A DNA stretch of 64,000 bases, from NCBI GenBank assembly GCA_014238905.1, contig JABAAE010000011.1, positions 42,865 to 106,864 on the forward strand. The letters are read 5' to 3'. The notes under the pieces were generated by a model, which did no database searches, had not been told where the DNA came from, and saw only the letters and a program-made list of their open reading frames with translations. The position numbers were made by a program, and so were the translations under genes. Below are positions 9,685 to 18,844 of the stretch, piece after piece (the stretch's first letter is position 1; each line of letters begins with the position of its first letter). This DNA is from Planctomycetota bacterium (GTDB taxonomy: Bacteria > Planctomycetota > Planctomycetia > Pirellulales > Pirellulaceae).

Positions 9685-9806
9685 CGTTGTTTCCAGAGAA
9701 GACCTTGCTAGTTAAGGGCTACCAAGTTTTAATTAATTTCGAACGACAGTCGTATTATGAAACTACGAAGTCGGTTTTGACTAATTAGATAGAGGGTAGA
9801 GAGTCT

Positions 9807-10355
9807 GTGTTGGAAAATATTCTTCAACGAGTTGCAAACGGGGACGCTTCAGCGGTCGACGATTGCCTTTCGCAGTATGGCGGGCTGGTCTGGTCGCTGG
9901 CGAAGAGGCTGTCAAGGACGGCGGCTGACGCTGAAGACGCAACTCAAGAGATTTTTTTAGAGGTCTGGAAGAATTCCGGAAAGTACGATGAGGGTATCAG
10001 CTCCGAAGCGACCTTCATCACGATGATCGCTCGGAGAAGATTGATCGATCGGCATCGAAAACAGACTCGAACGTTGGAAACGGTGGCGATGGATCCAGAT
10101 TTTAATTCGCCGTCGGAATCGGAGCCAGATCGTGTTGAACTGGCAGAAGAAGCGACTTTGGCGAGGGATTGTTTGAATCAGTTACGTCCCGATGAGCGGC
10201 AGGTTTTGGAACTATCGATTTTTCATCACCTGCCTCAAGTCAAAATTGCTGAAAAACTTGAAATCCCGTTGGGCACAGTGAAGACACATGCTAGGCGGGG
10301 TTTGATGAGGATGAGAGAGTTGTTACGTCCAGGTTCGCTTGCGGGAGGTGCATAA
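9807..10355 (+). CDS. ECF-type RNA polymerase sigma factor
   Basis: 182 residues. Region 2 is near 20-85: YGGLVWSLAKRLSRTAADAE, then DATQEIFLEVWKN, with FITMIARRRLIDRHRKQTR for promoter opening and -10 recognition. Region 4 is near 115-170: LNQLRPDERQVLELSIFHHL, then QVKIAEKLEIPLGTVKTHAR. The start is GTG at 9807 after a purine-rich AGAGGGTAGAGAG. Its stop overlaps the anti-sigma start by one base (TAATG), so the two are translationally coupled. A SigK-like role is suggested by its RskA-like partner and fasciclin neighbour; sequence alone does not fix the ECF group. Confidence 0.92.
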   Translation: MLENILQRVANGDASAVDDCLSQYGGLVWSLAKRLSRTAADAEDATQEIFLEVWKNSGKYDEGISSEATFITMIARRRLIDRHRKQTRTLETVAMDPDFNSPSESEPDRVELAEEATLARDCLNQLRPDERQVLELSIFHHLPQVKIAEKLEIPLGTVKTHARRGLMRMRELLRPGSLAGGA

Positions 10356-11473
10356 TGAGTGATTTCTTACGGCTAACTCGGGATGAGGAGTTACTTGCAG
10401 ATCTTTCTGTGTTCGGACTTGATGCCGCTGATGCAAAGGAGTTGGAAACCTTGATTGCGAGTCGAAAAGAAAAAGACCTGTCGTTTGAAATGGCGGCCGC
10501 GGCGATGGACCTTTCCATGACTAAAGTGACGCGCCTGCCGGACGGTCTCCGTGGGAAAATTTTGGCCGACGGTAAGGAATGGGTGGCCGCTCTTCAGAAG
10601 AATGGTACTTCCGAACCTGAGGCGATTGTCAGACCTGCCGAAAAAGAACAGCCGGCAGAAGCGGAATTGGCTTCAGCAGCAGTTAAATCTGGGAGGTGGT
10701 CGGCCGAGGGCGAAATGGTCCAGGTGCAGTCGACTTCCGGCAGGTTTCTGGGCCGGGAATTGATCGCTTGGGCAGCCGCAGCAGCAATTGGCTTTGTGGC
10801 GTTTTTTGTCTGGAGTTCGAAAAGTTCTGAGACAGATAATTTAAATGGAAAAGTTGCCGATTTAACCACTCAGTCGCAATTGCTGGAAATCGACTTAGGC
10901 AAGGCAAGAGAAAAGGTGGAGTCCGCCTTAAGCGTAAATGCGGGAGTCGTTTTCGAGCTCGAAAAAGCGATCGCTATATCCGAGCAATTACGGCGAGAGC
11001 AGAAAGAGCTCGAATCGTTCAACACCCAACTCGTTGCCAAGAACCGGGAGATGGAAACCCGTTTGAACCCGGATGGTCCGATGATCTATCAGGCGGTTGC
11101 GGCGAGGGATAATATTATTCGCTGGGAATGGGCGGACGTCGATGAAGCTGGTGTGACGGGTGATGTGATTTGGGACCCGGTGAAACAGGAAGGGGCGATG
11201 CGATTTGTTGGTCTTGCCGAGAATGATCCGAAGGTGTCCCAGTATCAACTCTGGATCATTGAAGAAAATGGAAGAAAGCATCCTGTTGATGGTGGTGTTT
11301 TTGATATCGGAAGCGGAGATGCTCAGACCGATGGCGAAGTATTCAAAGCGATCAATGCCAAGCTTGTTTCCGGTAAGCCGGCGGCTTTCGCGATTACGGT
11401 GGAATCACCTGCTGGAGTCGTGGTTTCTGACCGCAAGAAACTCCCTTTGCTTGCCCAAGCGCCCAAGGAGTAG
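10355..11473 (+). CDS. RskA-like transmembrane anti-sigma factor
   Basis: 372 residues. The cytoplasmic N-terminal half (1-130) would bind the sigma factor. One hydrophobic segment, ELIAWAAAAAIGFVAFFVW, lies near 133-152. It is followed by a coiled-coil stretch (about 155-230) and an extracytoplasmic C-terminal domain of the anti-sigma-K factor RskA type, with features such as YQLWIIEENGRKHPVDGGVF, PAAFAITVESPAGVVVSDRK. A GGGAGG ribosome binding site sits ahead of the ATG, which overlaps the sigma stop. Expected role: hold the ECF sigma factor at the membrane until regulated proteolysis. No zinc-binding ZAS motif (HxxxCxxC) is seen in the N-terminal part. Confidence 0.85.
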   Translation: MSDFLRLTRDEELLADLSVFGLDAADAKELETLIASRKEKDLSFEMAAAAMDLSMTKVTRLPDGLRGKILADGKEWVAALQKNGTSEPEAIVRPAEKEQPAEAELASAAVKSGRWSAEGEMVQVQSTSGRFLGRELIAWAAAAAIGFVAFFVWSSKSSETDNLNGKVADLTTQSQLLEIDLGKAREKVESALSVNAGVVFELEKAIAISEQLRREQKELESFNTQLVAKNREMETRLNPDGPMIYQAVAARDNIIRWEWADVDEAGVTGDVIWDPVKQEGAMRFVGLAENDPKVSQYQLWIIEENGRKHPVDGGVFDIGSGDAQTDGEVFKAINAKLVSGKPAAFAITVESPAGVVVSDRKKLPLLAQAPKE

Positions 11474-11971
11474 ACAGCGAGCCTCTGCTCGCTGGCGAGT
11501 TAGCGGCGCGCTTTAAGCGGCGCGTTTTAAGCGGCGGTCGATACGATTTGCGAATGTGACATTCGTGATCAATGATTTTCTCCTGTTTCAAACGGAGGGG
11601 CGAACCCGCTCGGTTTTGGAATCGATCCGAATGACGTTCCGGGTGGGTCCTGCTACTTGATCGAACTTAAACCGGGGCCAAGTGACTCTCATTTTCTGCC
11701 AGCAATGGCGTTGTGTTCAAGGATTGATTTTTCACGTCGTAGTGAAAAAATGGATCTGCTCCCTTTTTTCGGTGGTGAGGGGTGGCTCAATGCCGATGGA
11801 ACACAGCATTAAGTCTCCGTGTTAGGCTTTGTGTTGTTTTTTGTTAGATCTTGGTTGGATGGCCGATGTTCGTGACAATTGACCTCCTTCCTGTCAGACC
11901 ATAGAAAAATCCTTTTCCCAATTAGTTTTGGTGAATCGATTCAGAGTCCTCCCTACTAAAAATAGAAACCC
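11474..11971. other. Intergenic region with hairpin and GC-rich 14-bp repeats
   Basis: 498 bases. Just past the anti-sigma stop is a perfect hairpin, AGCGAG (11476-11481) with CTCGCT (11488-11493), without a T-run. Then come 2.5 copies of a 14-bp unit GCGGCGCGCTTTAA (11503, 11517, 11531 partial). The rest shows no gene and should contain the homoserine dehydrogenase promoter. Confidence 0.6.
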
Positions 11972-13303
11972 ATGGAAAACAACAGTCTGGATATGGAGAG
12001 AACAAAAGTAGCCATCGTGGGGATGGGGACCGTCGGATCCGGGGTTGCTCGTCTACTATTGGATCATGGTGATCGAACCGCGAGGCACGCTGGTCGGACA
12101 CTCTGGCTGGAACAGGTTGTTGTCCGCGATATCCACAAGAAGCGGGATGCGGATCTACCGACCGGATTGATTTCTGATGACTTGGAAAAAATAACCGGTG
12201 ACCCTGAGATTAAGGTCGTAGCGCAGTTGATCGGTGGATTGGAACCGGCCAAAACAATCATGCTCCGTTTATTGGAGTCGGGAAAGGACGTCGTGACTGC
12301 CAACAAGGCGTTGTTAGCCGAACATGGTCCCGAGTTATTCGATCGAGCCCGGGACCTCGGTCGAACCATCGCATTTGAAGCTTCGGTCGCTGGTGGAATT
12401 CCGATCGTTGCCAACATCGGGCAATGCCTTTCCGCGAACCAAGTGACCTCGATTCGAGCGATTTTGAATGGCACCAGCAACTATATCCTGTCTCAAATGG
12501 AAGCTGCCGGATTGAGTTTTGAAAATGGAGTGGCCGATGCAAAGGAAAAAGGATTTGCTGAAGCTGACCCGAGAATGGATGTCGATGGTACGGATGCAAC
12601 GCAGAAGTTGGCGATTCTGGCCCATTTGGCTTTCGGTGCGAGGATTCACTGGAGTGAAATTCCGCGTACGGGCATCGAAGGTGTTTCGCAACAAGACATA
12701 CATTTTGCGGAGTCATTAGGGTATCGGATTCGCCTGCTTGCGATTGCCCAAATGAACCAATCAGCTCTTGAGCTGCATGTCTCTCCGACGTTGATCAGAA
12801 TTGGGCAGCCTTTGGGTGAGGTGCGGGGTCCCTATAACGCCGTCAGTGTCGTTGGTGATGCGGTGGGACGGGTCTTTTTTCATGGTCAAGGTGCTGGGCG
12901 TATGCCGACGGCATCTGCGGTGGTCGCTGACATGATTGATACGGCAGTTGGACGTACCCAACTTACATTTCGCAATCTGGAATTATGGTCCGATCAGCAG
13001 GCACCGGTGGCCATACTGGATCCCAGTATGGCCAGTAGCCGATATTTCACTCGCTTTATGATCCAGGATCAGCCGGGCATGTTAGCGAAGATTGCCGGGA
13101 TTTTCGGGAACAACGGTATTTCAATCAGCTCGGTCATCCAGCACGAACCTCAAATGAGCAAAGATGATCTGGTGCCACTGGTGATCATGACTTACAACGC
13201 GACCGCGGCCGCGGCCAGACAATCCCTTCAGGAGATTGAAAAGCTGGATTCTGTGCAGCCTGGGAGCTTGTTTTTGAGGGTGCTGGATACTTCCAGCCTC
13301 TAA
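11972..13303 (+). CDS. hom: Homoserine dehydrogenase
   Basis: 443 residues, usual for the monofunctional enzyme. It reduces aspartate semialdehyde to homoserine in threonine/methionine synthesis. N-terminal NAD(P)-binding motif VAIVGMGTVGSGVARLL (about 12-28), catalytic-domain motifs TANKALLAEHG, EASVAGGIPIV, LNGTSNYILSQM and GFAEADPRMDVDGTDATQKL, and a C-terminal ACT domain from about residue 350 (FTRFMIQDQPGMLAKIAGIF), expected to allow feedback control by threonine. The ATG at 11972 fits the family start. Apparently transcribed alone; convergent with mrp. Confidence 0.95.
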   Translation: MENNSLDMERTKVAIVGMGTVGSGVARLLLDHGDRTARHAGRTLWLEQVVVRDIHKKRDADLPTGLISDDLEKITGDPEIKVVAQLIGGLEPAKTIMLRLLESGKDVVTANKALLAEHGPELFDRARDLGRTIAFEASVAGGIPIVANIGQCLSANQVTSIRAILNGTSNYILSQMEAAGLSFENGVADAKEKGFAEADPRMDVDGTDATQKLAILAHLAFGARIHWSEIPRTGIEGVSQQDIHFAESLGYRIRLLAIAQMNQSALELHVSPTLIRIGQPLGEVRGPYNAVSVVGDAVGRVFFHGQGAGRMPTASAVVADMIDTAVGRTQLTFRNLELWSDQQAPVAILDPSMASSRYFTRFMIQDQPGMLAKIAGIFGNNGISISSVIQHEPQMSKDDLVPLVIMTYNATAAAARQSLQEIEKLDSVQPGSLFLRVLDTSSL

Positions 13304-13437
13304 TGGTCTGGCGGTCATTGGGAGCCAATGACGAGATTTCAGCAGGATAGGCAGCAGCACGAAATTCCGCGAAGCCTCCTGAATTGAGAGCCCCCATCGG
13401 TTTGGCATCCTCACCAGCTTGGGTCGCCGTAGAAGGC

Positions 13438-14514
13438 CTAACCCAAAACAGGAAGGGAGGGTTTGGGGGGTTCAGCAGCATTCCGATCGGCCAATGATTT
13501 GGTCAATTGAAAAATGATTTTTTCCAAGTAATCTCCAACGATTGGATCGTCTAAGCATTGATCCATCGAACCATCGTCACCGTTGACGCGAATTTGCATG
13601 TTTAAGGGAACCTCGCCCAGGAACGGGACCTCCGCTTGTTCGGCAAATCGTTTGGCCCCTCCCTTTCCAAAGATATCGTACTGCTTGCCGTTGTCCGGGC
13701 AAATGAAACCGCTCATGTTTTCCACGATCCCCAAGATGGGGATGTTAACTTTTTGGAACATAGCGACCGCCTTGATAGCATCCATCAAGGCAACTTTTTG
13801 CGGGGTGCAAACAACAATTGATCCAGTCAATGGAATCATTTGCGAGAGAGATAACGCAATGTCACCGGTTCCTGGTGGCATGTCGACGATCAGGTAGTCA
13901 ATGTCGCCCCAGGCTGTGTCTCGCAAGAATTGGGTGACCGCGGAATGCAGCATCGGTCCCCTCCAGATCACGGCCTCCTCCGGGGGAACCATGAAACCAA
14001 TCGACATGACGGGCATTCCGTGATAGTCCAACGGCTGGATTTTGTTATCAACCTGTGAAGGTTGACCCTCCATGCCCAGCAGGGTTGGAATGCTTGGCCC
14101 GTAAACGTCCGCGTCACACAAGCCCACTTTACAGCCAGCCCGCTTGAGTCCTAGTGCAAGGCTGGTCGCCACAGTGCTTTTGCCAACACCTCCCTTGCCG
14201 GAACCCACGGCAATCACACTTTTGGCTGTTAAACCGATTTGGCCGATTTTCGGCGCGGGTCGATCGAATTCAAATATTTCTACGGCCAGCTTTTTTTCAC
14301 TACCGAAGGCGGTTGTGAACCTGTCTTTCACGCTGTTAATGAAATAGTCTTTTACCGGAGAAGAATGACTGGTCAGGCCAATGCGGGCTGAAACCTGATC
14401 TTCCGACATTCCCCAATCAGCCAGTTGACCGGTGCGATGGATCGGTCGACCCGTTTCCGGATCCCGAATCTGGCCAAAGAAACTCTCTATTTCCGCTTTT
14501 TCAAATGGGCGCAT
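13438..14514 (-). CDS. mrp: Mrp/ApbC-family iron-sulfur carrier ATPase
   Basis: 358 residues. N-terminal MIP18/DUF59-like domain (about 1-85), then a deviant P-loop GSGKGGVGKST near residue 107, with YLIVDMPPGTGDIALS and GIVENMSGFICP. The family binds and transfers Fe-S clusters, normally through a CxxC after the ENMS motif. Here the sequence reads CPDNG, so the second cysteine is replaced by Asn, a known kind of variation whose effect is unclear. 27 bases separate it from the upstream small gene on the same strand. Confidence 0.92.
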   Translation of the reverse strand: MRPFEKAEIESFFGQIRDPETGRPIHRTGQLADWGMSEDQVSARIGLTSHSSPVKDYFINSVKDRFTTAFGSEKKLAVEIFEFDRPAPKIGQIGLTAKSVIAVGSGKGGVGKSTVATSLALGLKRAGCKVGLCDADVYGPSIPTLLGMEGQPSQVDNKIQPLDYHGMPVMSIGFMVPPEEAVIWRGPMLHSAVTQFLRDTAWGDIDYLIVDMPPGTGDIALSLSQMIPLTGSIVVCTPQKVALMDAIKAVAMFQKVNIPILGIVENMSGFICPDNGKQYDIFGKGGAKRFAEQAEVPFLGEVPLNMQIRVNGDDGSMDQCLDDPIVGDYLEKIIFQLTKSLADRNAAEPPKPSLPVLG

Positions 14515-14541
14515 TTTTTCTTTCTATTGGTCACTTGTCGA

Positions 14542-14997
14542 TCACCATGGTAATCGAAGGGCGAACTCATCAAATAAATTTTGGGTCACAACCGGAGAGG
14601 CACAGAATTTTGCCAGTCGCTTAATTCGGTCAATATCTGCTATTTCGGAGACGAAGTCGATGAATCCGATTTCACGATACCAACCCCGACTCGAAATATC
14701 CAATGGTGCCGCCAAAAGTATGGGCAACTGATTTTGGTCCGCCAAGTTGTTTTTGTCAAAGACCGTCATCCAATTTTTGACCCCCTCTTTGGAAGCTTCG
14801 ACAGCGATGATCTGATCCGGTGCCAGAGAATGGTGCAGGAGTTCCGCCGGTGACAAACGAGAAATGGTTAACTGGCTCGAGCATAAACTCATAACCGCAT
14901 TGGTCCATTTTTCCCGATGTTCGACAACCGTGAGGGTTGGTTTAGAGTGGAGGTTCGGATCTTGACCAAGGTCGACAGGCAGTTGGTTTTCAGGCAT
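14542..14997 (-). CDS. Uncharacterised protein, possible pseudo-receiver domain
   Basis: 151 residues, no family recognised with confidence. From about residue 20 the alternation of strands and helices looks like a response-regulator receiver fold: TLTVVE, LTISRLSP, DQIIAVEAS, LPILLAAP and GFIDFVSEI would be strands 1-5. The usual phospho-acceptor Asp and Lys are not evident (Glu in the strand-3 position), so it would be a pseudo-receiver. It lies between a degenerate NtrC-like gene (164 bases upstream) and mrp on the same strand. The fold assignment is a guess from pattern. Confidence 0.5.
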   Translation of the reverse strand: MPENQLPVDLGQDPNLHSKPTLTVVEHREKWTNAVMSLCSSQLTISRLSPAELLHHSLAPDQIIAVEASKEGVKNWMTVFDKNNLADQNQLPILLAAPLDISSRGWYREIGFIDFVSEIADIDRIKRLAKFCASPVVTQNLFDEFALRLPW

Positions 14998-15161
14998 GCA
15001 CAGGTCTCAGGATTTCAGGGTGGATGGCCCAAAGAAATCGGTAGGAAAGCTCTTCTTTGGATGGGCTGTGTGGCCGGTGGTCATCGGAATTCGACTTACA
15101 TATCAGGTCAATCATGTTTCTATTGCCTCTGGTTGGTTCGGCTGGGAGCGTCCTGTCAGGA

Positions 15162-16661
15162 TTAGGGCAGTTTTCGATGTAGGCGGGCGCGGGTAATTCC
15201 AAGTAGCCTTGCCGCTTTGGTTTTATTGCCATGACAGGCGGCGACCGCCCGCTGGATTAGCTCGGCTTCGATGGAACCGAGGAATTGATCCAGTTCGATC
15301 GGTTCAAATTCCTGACGGGGATGAGCGAGAGCCTTTAGCGTCATTTGAAATCCGTGTGGCAGGTCGCTGACTTCGATGGTTGCCCCATCGGATCGTGCCA
15401 ATGCGGTCTCCCGAGCGTTTCCAATCACGTTCTCTAACTCGTGGTAATCTCTTGGCCAGGCATACATCTGCATCAGTTCGATAACGTCTTTGGAAAATCC
15501 ATTGATTTGTTTTTCCTGGCGATTTTCCTGTTCGGCAATAATTTGTGCGAGTAACGGAATATCAACGCGGCGATTTTTTAACGCCGGTAAATGTATTTCC
15601 AGTGTCGAGAGCCGGTGCCCGAGTTCTACATTAAAGGTCTCGATTTCTGAAAAAGGCTGACTACTTGTACAAAACCACCGTATGTCTGTTTCAGGCGACC
15701 GGAGAATCTTGGTAAGTCCAAGCTGTCCGGACTCGTCCAAGAGATCAGCGTTGATCAGCAGAACGAACGCCTTGGTCGATCCTTGGGTAGCGGTGACTTC
15801 CAGGTGGTCGATGATGTTTTGGCAGACTCGATCACCTTCCAGTTTTTGGCAATCGATTGGCAAAAGTGGAAAATGCTTTCCTTCCTGAGAAAAGCCGGAG
15901 TAATAAATCGCTTTGGCGATGTGGATGATCTGACTGTTTCGATGTCCAACAAGAGAAACATTGGACTGTGATAGTGCGAACGCCCGCGCCTGATCGAAGC
16001 ACTTTCTCGCCACTGGTGAATCACCGAGGTAGGGGATCTTTTGGAATTGCTGACCTTGAGCGACCCGGTAAGCCTGGATTTCGGAGTGTAGCCAGTGGGA
16101 GGTCACTTCAATCGCATCACCAGCGGTGTCCTCGCCGGTCAATCCTACTGGATGAAGAGTGCCTGTTAGGAAGGTGTCTTTGGGAACCGGCGAAAGACGA
16201 TGACCGGCCACCCCGGTATGATTTACCGCTGTTCCGTGGGCCATTTTTCTGTCGTTGGCTAACGGGTTTGACTTCCTCTGGTCATCTGCTGGCCATTGTT
16301 TCAACATCGTGCATTGATAGGAAACGTCATCTTCGATCGGGACAGTAAATTGAATCGTACACGAATGGTCTCGATGAAAAGTCGGGGGAGGGCAAAGTCG
16401 GTTTAGCGTTTGAAGTGCAAGCGCTTCCCCTTTTTCGATCTGGTTGTCCAAGACCGATTCAAGGCTCCCCTCTTGCGGTATTGAGTCGGCCCGGTATTCA
16501 AGCGCTGCACCGATCATGGCCTCTAGTTTGACGTTGAACAAACTAGCCAAAGCCTGGTTGGCGTAGATCAACTCCAGATTCTGATTTAAACAATAAACCG
16601 GAGTACCTGACTCCTCCAAGAGACGGCCGAGAATATTCTTTAAATTGGGCCGACGGGGCAT
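15162..16661 (-). CDS. Degenerate NtrC/sigma-54-activator-like protein (PAS, AAA+, Fis HTH)
   Basis: 499 residues. An N-terminal PAS-like domain (about 12-80; TPVYCLNQNLELIYANQAL), a linker, an AAA+ domain of sigma-54-activator lineage (about 205-430) and a Fis-type helix-turn-helix at the end (IQRAVAACHGNKTKAARLLG, then ITRARLHRKL). Family landmarks remain: GDSPVARKCFDQARAFA, FNVELGHRLSTLEIHLPALK with RRVDIPLLAQ, and AWPRDYHELENVIGNA. The Walker A motif is lost (VGHRNSQIIHIAKAI instead of GESGTGKE), Walker B reads AFVLLINADLL, and GAFTGA is absent. It should therefore bind DNA but not remodel sigma-54 polymerase. The start lies 5 bases after the TlpA-like stop, suggesting one transcript. Confidence 0.85.
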   Translation of the reverse strand: MPRRPNLKNILGRLLEESGTPVYCLNQNLELIYANQALASLFNVKLEAMIGAALEYRADSIPQEGSLESVLDNQIEKGEALALQTLNRLCPPPTFHRDHSCTIQFTVPIEDDVSYQCTMLKQWPADDQRKSNPLANDRKMAHGTAVNHTGVAGHRLSPVPKDTFLTGTLHPVGLTGEDTAGDAIEVTSHWLHSEIQAYRVAQGQQFQKIPYLGDSPVARKCFDQARAFALSQSNVSLVGHRNSQIIHIAKAIYYSGFSQEGKHFPLLPIDCQKLEGDRVCQNIIDHLEVTATQGSTKAFVLLINADLLDESGQLGLTKILRSPETDIRWFCTSSQPFSEIETFNVELGHRLSTLEIHLPALKNRRVDIPLLAQIIAEQENRQEKQINGFSKDVIELMQMYAWPRDYHELENVIGNARETALARSDGATIEVSDLPHGFQMTLKALAHPRQEFEPIELDQFLGSIEAELIQRAVAACHGNKTKAARLLGITRARLHRKLP

Positions 16662-16666
16662 TGGGG

Positions 16667-18589
16667 TTATTTCAAAAGCGAACTTATTTCACTTTCCAGC
16701 GAAGCACTGGAAAGCGTAGTTGAAACAATTCTTCCATCCTTATCAACCAAAACCATTGACGGAAGACTGACGATTCCCATTTGTGCAGCCAATCCTCCGT
16801 TGAATCCACCCTTGCTATGGAGCTGTATCCAGGATACGCCCGTTCTTTGAGCTGATTTTTTCCCCGTCTGGAAATCGGTGTCACAATTCACGCCGACCAG
16901 AACGACATCTTTGTATTTGCTTTTTATTTTCTCGAGCACCGAAAACTCCTGCTTGCATATTTCGCACCAGTCGGCCCAGTAATGGACCACCACGACTTTG
17001 CCTCGGTATTTGCCGATGTCGAATGTCGACTCGGAGAGCGTCTCCCCGGTCAATTTCATTTTCTGACCGATTGAATTGAGCCTGCCAATCGCTCCCTTGG
17101 CTTTTAAAGCATATTGTGATCCGGGAAATCGTGTTAAAACTGACTGGTACCAATTTTGGGCGTCTTCGGGTTGGCCATCAAATTCATCTGCCATAGCCAA
17201 TTGCATCATGGCGTCGGAAGTGTTGTCGTCCGAGGGGAAATCGGTGGTGAACTTTTCCAGGGCTTGCAGCCAGTCTGACTGTGCTTTCCCGATATCTACA
17301 TTTTCTTCGTTTAGTTTCTCTCCAAAATCAGCGTTGATAAAACGATATCGAACCAACGCAATCGATTTTTTGGCTTTGTTTTCTTTAAGTAATGTTTCGC
17401 TGAATGCTTTAAGGCGGGTTAATCCAACCGGGTAATCGCCACTTTGAAACGCGGCGGTGATACTGTCGGCAAATTGCCGGCACCAGTTAAATGACTCGTC
17501 CGGATCTTGAGCGGTGAGGGCAAGTGTCGTTATTGTTTTCACCATTTGATCAAGGATCGTTGTCTTCTCTCTGGCAGTTGCTGCATTTGACAACTTTTTG
17601 TCGAGTGACTCAAACTGTGCCAAGAGCCCTTGGTACTCGCTACTGTCATTGGTTCCGGTCAACGGAGTCATCGCATCGAGTTCGCCCGGTCGATACCAGG
17701 AAGCAAGTGAGGTGGTCGATTTTTCGTCGACAATTTCCGGAGCATCGATCATCCGCCAACAATTATTTGTATGAACCATGGTTCCCAGACTGATCTGAAA
17801 ATCTTCACCGTTGGCACGGAGCAACGCGGCAACATTTTCATAAATCAAAATGTCTTTGGTGGCACCGTCGGTGTCCCGAGGGATGATGCCGGGGCGAAGA
17901 CCACCAAAATGTAACCACTTTGCTGTTGGTAGCGTGGTTTTGTTTTTTTCCGCGAGTGCTTTGAAAGCTTGTTTGGATTTTTCTCGGTTCTCGATAATCG
18001 CCTTGATGCGGTCCGGTCCAAAACCAGCTTCTCGCATTTCATTTTCGGTCATTAACAGCCGGTGGAAGCGGTTGTTGTCATTGTTTTTTAATGCCATGAC
18101 CACTTCAGCGGAGACTTCTTCAGCCGAAATCTGGTTCCAGGAGTCAATTACTCCATCCTGATCATCATCCTGTCCCCAACGCGTTCCCTGTGAGCCATAC
18201 CATCGATACTGGTCTGCCTTGCGATCAAAATCATTATCAATGTCCCGATAGACTTCAAATCCATTTTTGTAATAACACCACAAGTCGATGTCGTTGTCGC
18301 CATTGGTATCTAGAAATCGCCGCAGCAGGCGACCCTCGGCATCTTTGACGATCCAGCCAGATGTCTGCTTGGATTTGGGTGATTCGACCGTGCAGCTGCC
18401 TGCTTCTGCCGCAGTAGGCACCGTATAGTCAAGGTCGGCATGTTGGAGGGGTTTCAGGGCGAGAGCCTGTTTTGCGGTGACCTGAGACATCGCCGCACGA
18501 GACGTTAAGTGCAGGGCCATGGCCGTCCAGAAAAACAGCGCAACCCATCCAAAAGCTCTGGCCGAAAGGGGGAGTGGTTTGTTGTTCAT
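16667..18589 (-). CDS. Exported TlpA-type thioredoxin-fold protein with long N-terminal region
   Basis: 640 residues. Signal-like leader with SARAFGWVALFFWTAMALHL. Then a section with Asp-rich, calcium-loop-like segments (DTNGDNDIDLW, DIDNDFDRKADQ, DDDQDGVIDSW; about 90-150), a helical TPR-like middle with YQSVLTRFPGSQYALKAKGA, and a C-terminal TlpA/AhpC-TSA domain (about 500-640) with redox motif ADWCEICKQEF and cis-Pro loop VSLPSMVLVDKDGR. TlpA-like proteins are extracytoplasmic thiol-disulfide reductases, for example in cytochrome maturation. The target here is unknown. The next gene starts 5 bases after its stop. Confidence 0.88.
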   Translation of the reverse strand: MNNKPLPLSARAFGWVALFFWTAMALHLTSRAAMSQVTAKQALALKPLQHADLDYTVPTAAEAGSCTVESPKSKQTSGWIVKDAEGRLLRRFLDTNGDNDIDLWCYYKNGFEVYRDIDNDFDRKADQYRWYGSQGTRWGQDDDQDGVIDSWNQISAEEVSAEVVMALKNNDNNRFHRLLMTENEMREAGFGPDRIKAIIENREKSKQAFKALAEKNKTTLPTAKWLHFGGLRPGIIPRDTDGATKDILIYENVAALLRANGEDFQISLGTMVHTNNCWRMIDAPEIVDEKSTTSLASWYRPGELDAMTPLTGTNDSSEYQGLLAQFESLDKKLSNAATAREKTTILDQMVKTITTLALTAQDPDESFNWCRQFADSITAAFQSGDYPVGLTRLKAFSETLLKENKAKKSIALVRYRFINADFGEKLNEENVDIGKAQSDWLQALEKFTTDFPSDDNTSDAMMQLAMADEFDGQPEDAQNWYQSVLTRFPGSQYALKAKGAIGRLNSIGQKMKLTGETLSESTFDIGKYRGKVVVVHYWADWCEICKQEFSVLEKIKSKYKDVVLVGVNCDTDFQTGKKSAQRTGVSWIQLHSKGGFNGGLAAQMGIVSLPSMVLVDKDGRIVSTTLSSASLESEISSLLK

Positions 18590-18844
18590 CGAATTCCAAA
18601 AAAACAGTACCTATCTCGTTAATTTTGGAGATAAATACCTGATTTGTTTTTCTAGAACCAGATTAATATTAAGAGATTATCCCAGCCATTGGTGGAATTC
18701 CTGACGAGGACATCGGTCAAGCACGCTGAACCTATCGAGCAAAATAACGGGAGTTTCTCCCTAAAATATGGATTGGATTACCGCCAGCTTGATGCTGGAG
18801 CCTTTGCCGACCATGCTTGATCTGGTTTTCAACTGGCAATGCTA

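Noticed and set aside
11476..11493. Terminator after the anti-sigma gene
   Set aside because: The hairpin is perfect but lacks a T-run, so I mention it only as structure in the intergenic entry.
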